Below are positions 5,948 to 7,717 of a DNA stretch of 7,717 nt, piece by piece; positions within the stretch are counted from its first letter, which is position 1; every line of letters starts with the position of its first letter. Source of the stretch: Pseudomonadota bacterium (GTDB taxonomy: Bacteria; Pseudomonadota; Alphaproteobacteria; Sphingomonadales; SMXR01); the NCBI GenBank assembly GCA_022571175.1, contig JACZYI010000082.1, positions 1 to 7,717 of the forward strand, written 5' to 3'. The position numbers were made by a program, and so were the translations under genes. The notes below the pieces were generated by a model. The model did not search any database, was not told the origin of the DNA, and saw only the letters and a program-made list of their open reading frames with translations.

Positions 5948-6607
5948 TTAACCGGCAGGCTTCAAAACCGATATTTTCAAGGCCTGCATACCATCGGCAA
6001 AATGCTCGATGCTCTGCCAGACAAATCCGTCAAAGGGGTCAACCCAATAGGTGTTTTTGAAGTCCCATCCTTTGGTGTCGCATTTTTCTTCCAGCCTCAT
6101 CACCTGAAAGTCAATTTCTATGATGGTTATGACTTCCGGCCCTTTGGGAGTCATTTTACAGTCCAGAAAATACAGGTATGGTGGCTGGCCATCTGCCATC
6201 ACAATTCGTTGGTAGCGGACGATATCGGTCAGAAGTTGGGGGTCATCAGCCAAAGGATCAATGTCTTCAGGAACATAGGTGTCAAGCATGTCTATGTTAA
6301 ACCCCACAGTCCTGACCAGTCGTCCCGCGCGCGTAACAATGCTGATATTATCTGTGGCCATCCATTGTTGGCCCCGCGGTTCGTCAGCAACCAGTATCAA
6401 TACCGCTGGCATGGCACGACCAAACCGGGCAGACACGATTGCGTAGGGGTATTCATTTATATCCTGGCGCGTCACCGGCAGTTCGGGCGGATCCTGAAAT
6501 CTTTCTTTCAAAAGCCGGATAACTTCGTATGTGGAAGCATCGGTGGTACAGGCGCTGACAAACGCTAACAGCCCCATTAACATGATCGCGCGCATTATCA
6601 CTGGCAC
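5948..6607 (-). CDS. YjbF/GfcB-family outer-membrane lipoprotein (exopolysaccharide/capsule associated)
   Basis: A 219-residue lipoprotein. The signal peptide ends in the lipobox VSAC, so C20 would be lipidated; the next residues are Thr-Thr rather than Asp, which favours sorting to the outer membrane. The mature part is rich in beta-type segments and contains GRLVRTVGFNIDML (95-108), resembling the 'nGR + RT + G + D' core I associate with YjbF/GfcB proteins of the yjbEFGH and group 4 capsule operons. Two further cysteines, C150 and C176, could form a periplasmic disulfide. The start is GTG at 6607, with GAGGT 7 nt upstream; ATG 6595 would give a shorter signal peptide, and a longer frame from 6649 would place an unusual polar stretch before it. 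It is convergent with the small exported-protein gene (73 bp between stops) and divergent from the amidohydrolase gene. No YjbG or YjbH partner is in the window. Biochemical role is unknown; family assignment is by motif memory. Confidence 0.75.
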   Translation of the reverse strand: MPVIMRAIMLMGLLAFVSACTTDASTYEVIRLLKERFQDPPELPVTRQDINEYPYAIVSARFGRAMPAVLILVADEPRGQQWMATDNISIVTRAGRLVRTVGFNIDMLDTYVPEDIDPLADDPQLLTDIVRYQRIVMADGQPPYLYFLDCKMTPKGPEVITIIEIDFQVMRLEEKCDTKGWDFKNTYWVDPFDGFVWQSIEHFADGMQALKISVLKPAG

Positions 6608-6734
6608 AAAATTGACCTCAGGATTATTGTATTCACAGTCTTCACCCATAGTTTCTTGCTGGCATATTTGACGGACTTTGCTCTCATCTTCAAGACTAAC
6701 ATTCTGCCCACCCTATATATGAAGGAAATTTCGC
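6608..6734. other. Divergent promoter region, lipoprotein / amidohydrolase
   Basis: These 127 bp lie between two genes transcribed away from each other and must contain both start regions unless transcripts enter from further out. A TTGACG (6668-6673) on the plus strand could be a -35 element, but no good -10 follows at 17 bp. TATATAT at 6714-6720 is too near the ribosome binding site to be a -10. I cannot name a promoter. Confidence 0.35.
6615..6619 (-). promoter_or_regulatory. Shine-Dalgarno that selects the GTG start of the lipoprotein gene
   Basis: GAGGT on the minus strand lies 7 nt before GTG 6607. The ATGs at 6595 and 6649 have no comparable site, so GTG is preferred. It yields a 19-residue signal peptide before the lipobox cysteine. 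Confidence 0.55.
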
Positions 6735-7717
6735 ATGATAAAACTTTCCAGAATTCTGATTTTAATATTTTCGACTGTTTTTCTGAGCGCCCCAAGTGGT
6801 GTTGCTTGGTCGCTGGAGGATATTCTTCCCAGAGCAGATGCCAGCCGGATGGAAGCGCGGATTGTGGCATTATCCGAGTTCGGAAAAAATGCCGATGGCG
6901 GCGTCGACCGGGTTGCCTATAGTGCTGCCGACATTGCCGGGCGCGCTTATATAATTGAGGAAATGAAAAGCCTGGGCCTGATGGTCTCGGTTGATACCGC
7001 CGGAAATATTCTGGGCCTGCGCGCGGGAAGCGATCCATCCCTGAAAACCATCATGTTTGGCTCTCATATTGATTCCGTGCCGGGTGGTGGAAATTACGAT
7101 GGTGATGTGGGTGTTATTGCCTCGCTCGAGGTGATTGAACTTTTGAACCAGGCCGGAATTACCACCCGGCATCCTCTGGAGGTGGTGGTTTTCTCCAACG
7201 AAGAAGGCGGGCTGGTGGGAAGCCTGGGCATGACCGGGAAAATCAAGCCGGACGCGCTCAAGATCATCTCGGCCAGCGGGCTGATCATTGCAGACGGCAT
7301 AGACGCCATCGGTGGTGACAGCGCAAATCTGGCGGCAGCGGTCCGTGCACCGGACAGCCTGGCCGCCTTTTTCGAACTTCATATTGAACAGGGTGCCATA
7401 TTAGATGAAGAGTCCCTCGAGATTGGTGTGGTTGAGGGCATCGTCGGCATATTATGGTGGGATGTGGTTATCGAAGGCTTTGCCAATCATGCCGGCACCA
7501 CGCCCATGGACCGCCGACAGGACGCCATGCTGGCCGCAGCGCGGTTGACCATTGCCATCAATGAGGTCGCCACCAGCATGGAAGGCCGCCAGGTGGCAAC
7601 GGTGGGGCGAATTCACGCCGAACCCGGTGCGCCCAATGTCATACCCGGTCGGGTGATACTCTCTCTGGAAATCCGCGATCTGGACGCCGGAAAAATGGAT
7701 CAGGTTTTTGCCGAAAT
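6735..7717 (+). CDS. Exported M20-family Zn amidohydrolase (N-carbamoyl-amino-acid hydrolase/allantoate amidohydrolase type), partial
   Basis: The first 327 codons of a gene that runs off the right edge; the family is usually about 400-420 residues. It hydrolyses C-N bonds of N-carbamoyl amino acids, allantoate or ureido compounds using two metal ions. Visible motifs in order: GSHIDSVPGGG (109-119, metal ligand H111), YDGDVGV (121-127, bridging D122), SNEEG (154-158, catalytic and ligand Glu), ELHIEQG (214-220, ligand H216), NHAGTTPMDRR (251-261) and PGAPNVIPG (297-305). The last His ligand lies beyond the window. The start is ATG 6735 with AAGGA 8 nt upstream. Residues 1-25 (MIKLSRILILIF, then SAPSGVAWS) look like a Sec signal peptide, unusual because family members are normally cytoplasmic. 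Residues after 26 begin the normal family fold, so this is an added export signal, not a missed start. Substrate cannot be assigned; allantoate, carbamoyl-amino acid and ureidoglycine hydrolases share these motifs. Confidence 0.9.
   Translation, partial: MIKLSRILILIFSTVFLSAPSGVAWSLEDILPRADASRMEARIVALSEFGKNADGGVDRVAYSAADIAGRAYIIEEMKSLGLMVSVDTAGNILGLRAGSDPSLKTIMFGSHIDSVPGGGNYDGDVGVIASLEVIELLNQAGITTRHPLEVVVFSNEEGGLVGSLGMTGKIKPDALKIISASGLIIADGIDAIGGDSANLAAAVRAPDSLAAFFELHIEQGAILDEESLEIGVVEGIVGILWWDVVIEGFANHAGTTPMDRRQDAMLAAARLTIAINEVATSMEGRQVATVGRIHAEPGAPNVIPGRVILSLEIRDLDAGKMDQVFAE

Noticed and set aside
6002..6568. A 188-codon plus-strand frame opposite the lipoprotein gene
   Set aside because: It has no signal or domain, while the minus-strand frame has a lipobox, a Shine-Dalgarno and YjbF-like motifs.
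6870..7382. A 170-codon minus-strand frame opposite the amidohydrolase
   Set aside because: The plus strand here encodes the metal-binding motifs GSHIDSV and NEEG in an unbroken frame, so the minus frame is a shadow.

Overview
The window reads as bacterial chromosome from a Gram-negative, most likely a marine-type alphaproteobacterium. That placement is inferred from the style of the molybdoenzyme operon, from the lipoprotein and Sec signal peptides, and from family resemblance. No rRNA, tRNA or other taxonomic marker is present. I see no mobile element, CRISPR array or RNA gene.

Positions 1-4088 (minus strand) hold a compact three-gene operon, read right to left. It encodes a 1006-residue molybdopterin catalytic subunit, a 248-residue protein with four [4Fe-4S] clusters, and a DmsC-type membrane anchor cut by the left edge. 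The catalytic and iron-sulfur genes overlap by ATGA, and the anchor's Shine-Dalgarno sits on the iron-sulfur gene's stop codon. The catalytic subunit has no twin-arginine signal and a cysteine where the molybdenum ligand is expected. This fits the cytoplasm-facing sulfite dehydrogenase SoeABC better than exported DMSO, polysulfide or thiosulfate reductases. Positions 4153-5142, same strand and 64 bp upstream, encode a short fold-type II PLP enzyme of the threonine/serine dehydratase group. The 64-bp gap is rich in nested inverted repeats that include the catalytic subunit's start codon.

Positions 5143-5460 are an AT-rich divergent intergenic region with a perfect dyad and a plausible promoter. 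It leads into a plus-strand gene for a small exported protein: signal peptide, Gly/Ala-rich hydrophobic segment, 24 consecutive prolines, then a threonine tail, followed by a strong intrinsic terminator. Its layout recalls the small Thr-rich YjbE/GfcA proteins of exopolysaccharide and group 4 capsule operons. The convergent neighbour (5948-6607, minus) looks like a YjbF/GfcB-family lipoprotein, so the two probably form a rearranged surface-polysaccharide module.

Positions 6735-7717 (plus) carry the first two thirds of an M20-family Zn amidohydrolase of the N-carbamoyl-amino-acid hydrolase/allantoate amidohydrolase group. It has an apparent signal peptide, which is unusual for this family, and it runs off the right edge.

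In overall terms, the left half is respiratory sulfur (sulfite) oxidation with an adjacent amino-acid lyase. The right half is cell-envelope proteins and an exported amidohydrolase. The best candidates for something under-described are the convergent YjbE-like/YjbF-like pair with its polyproline tract, and the structured leader in front of the catalytic subunit.
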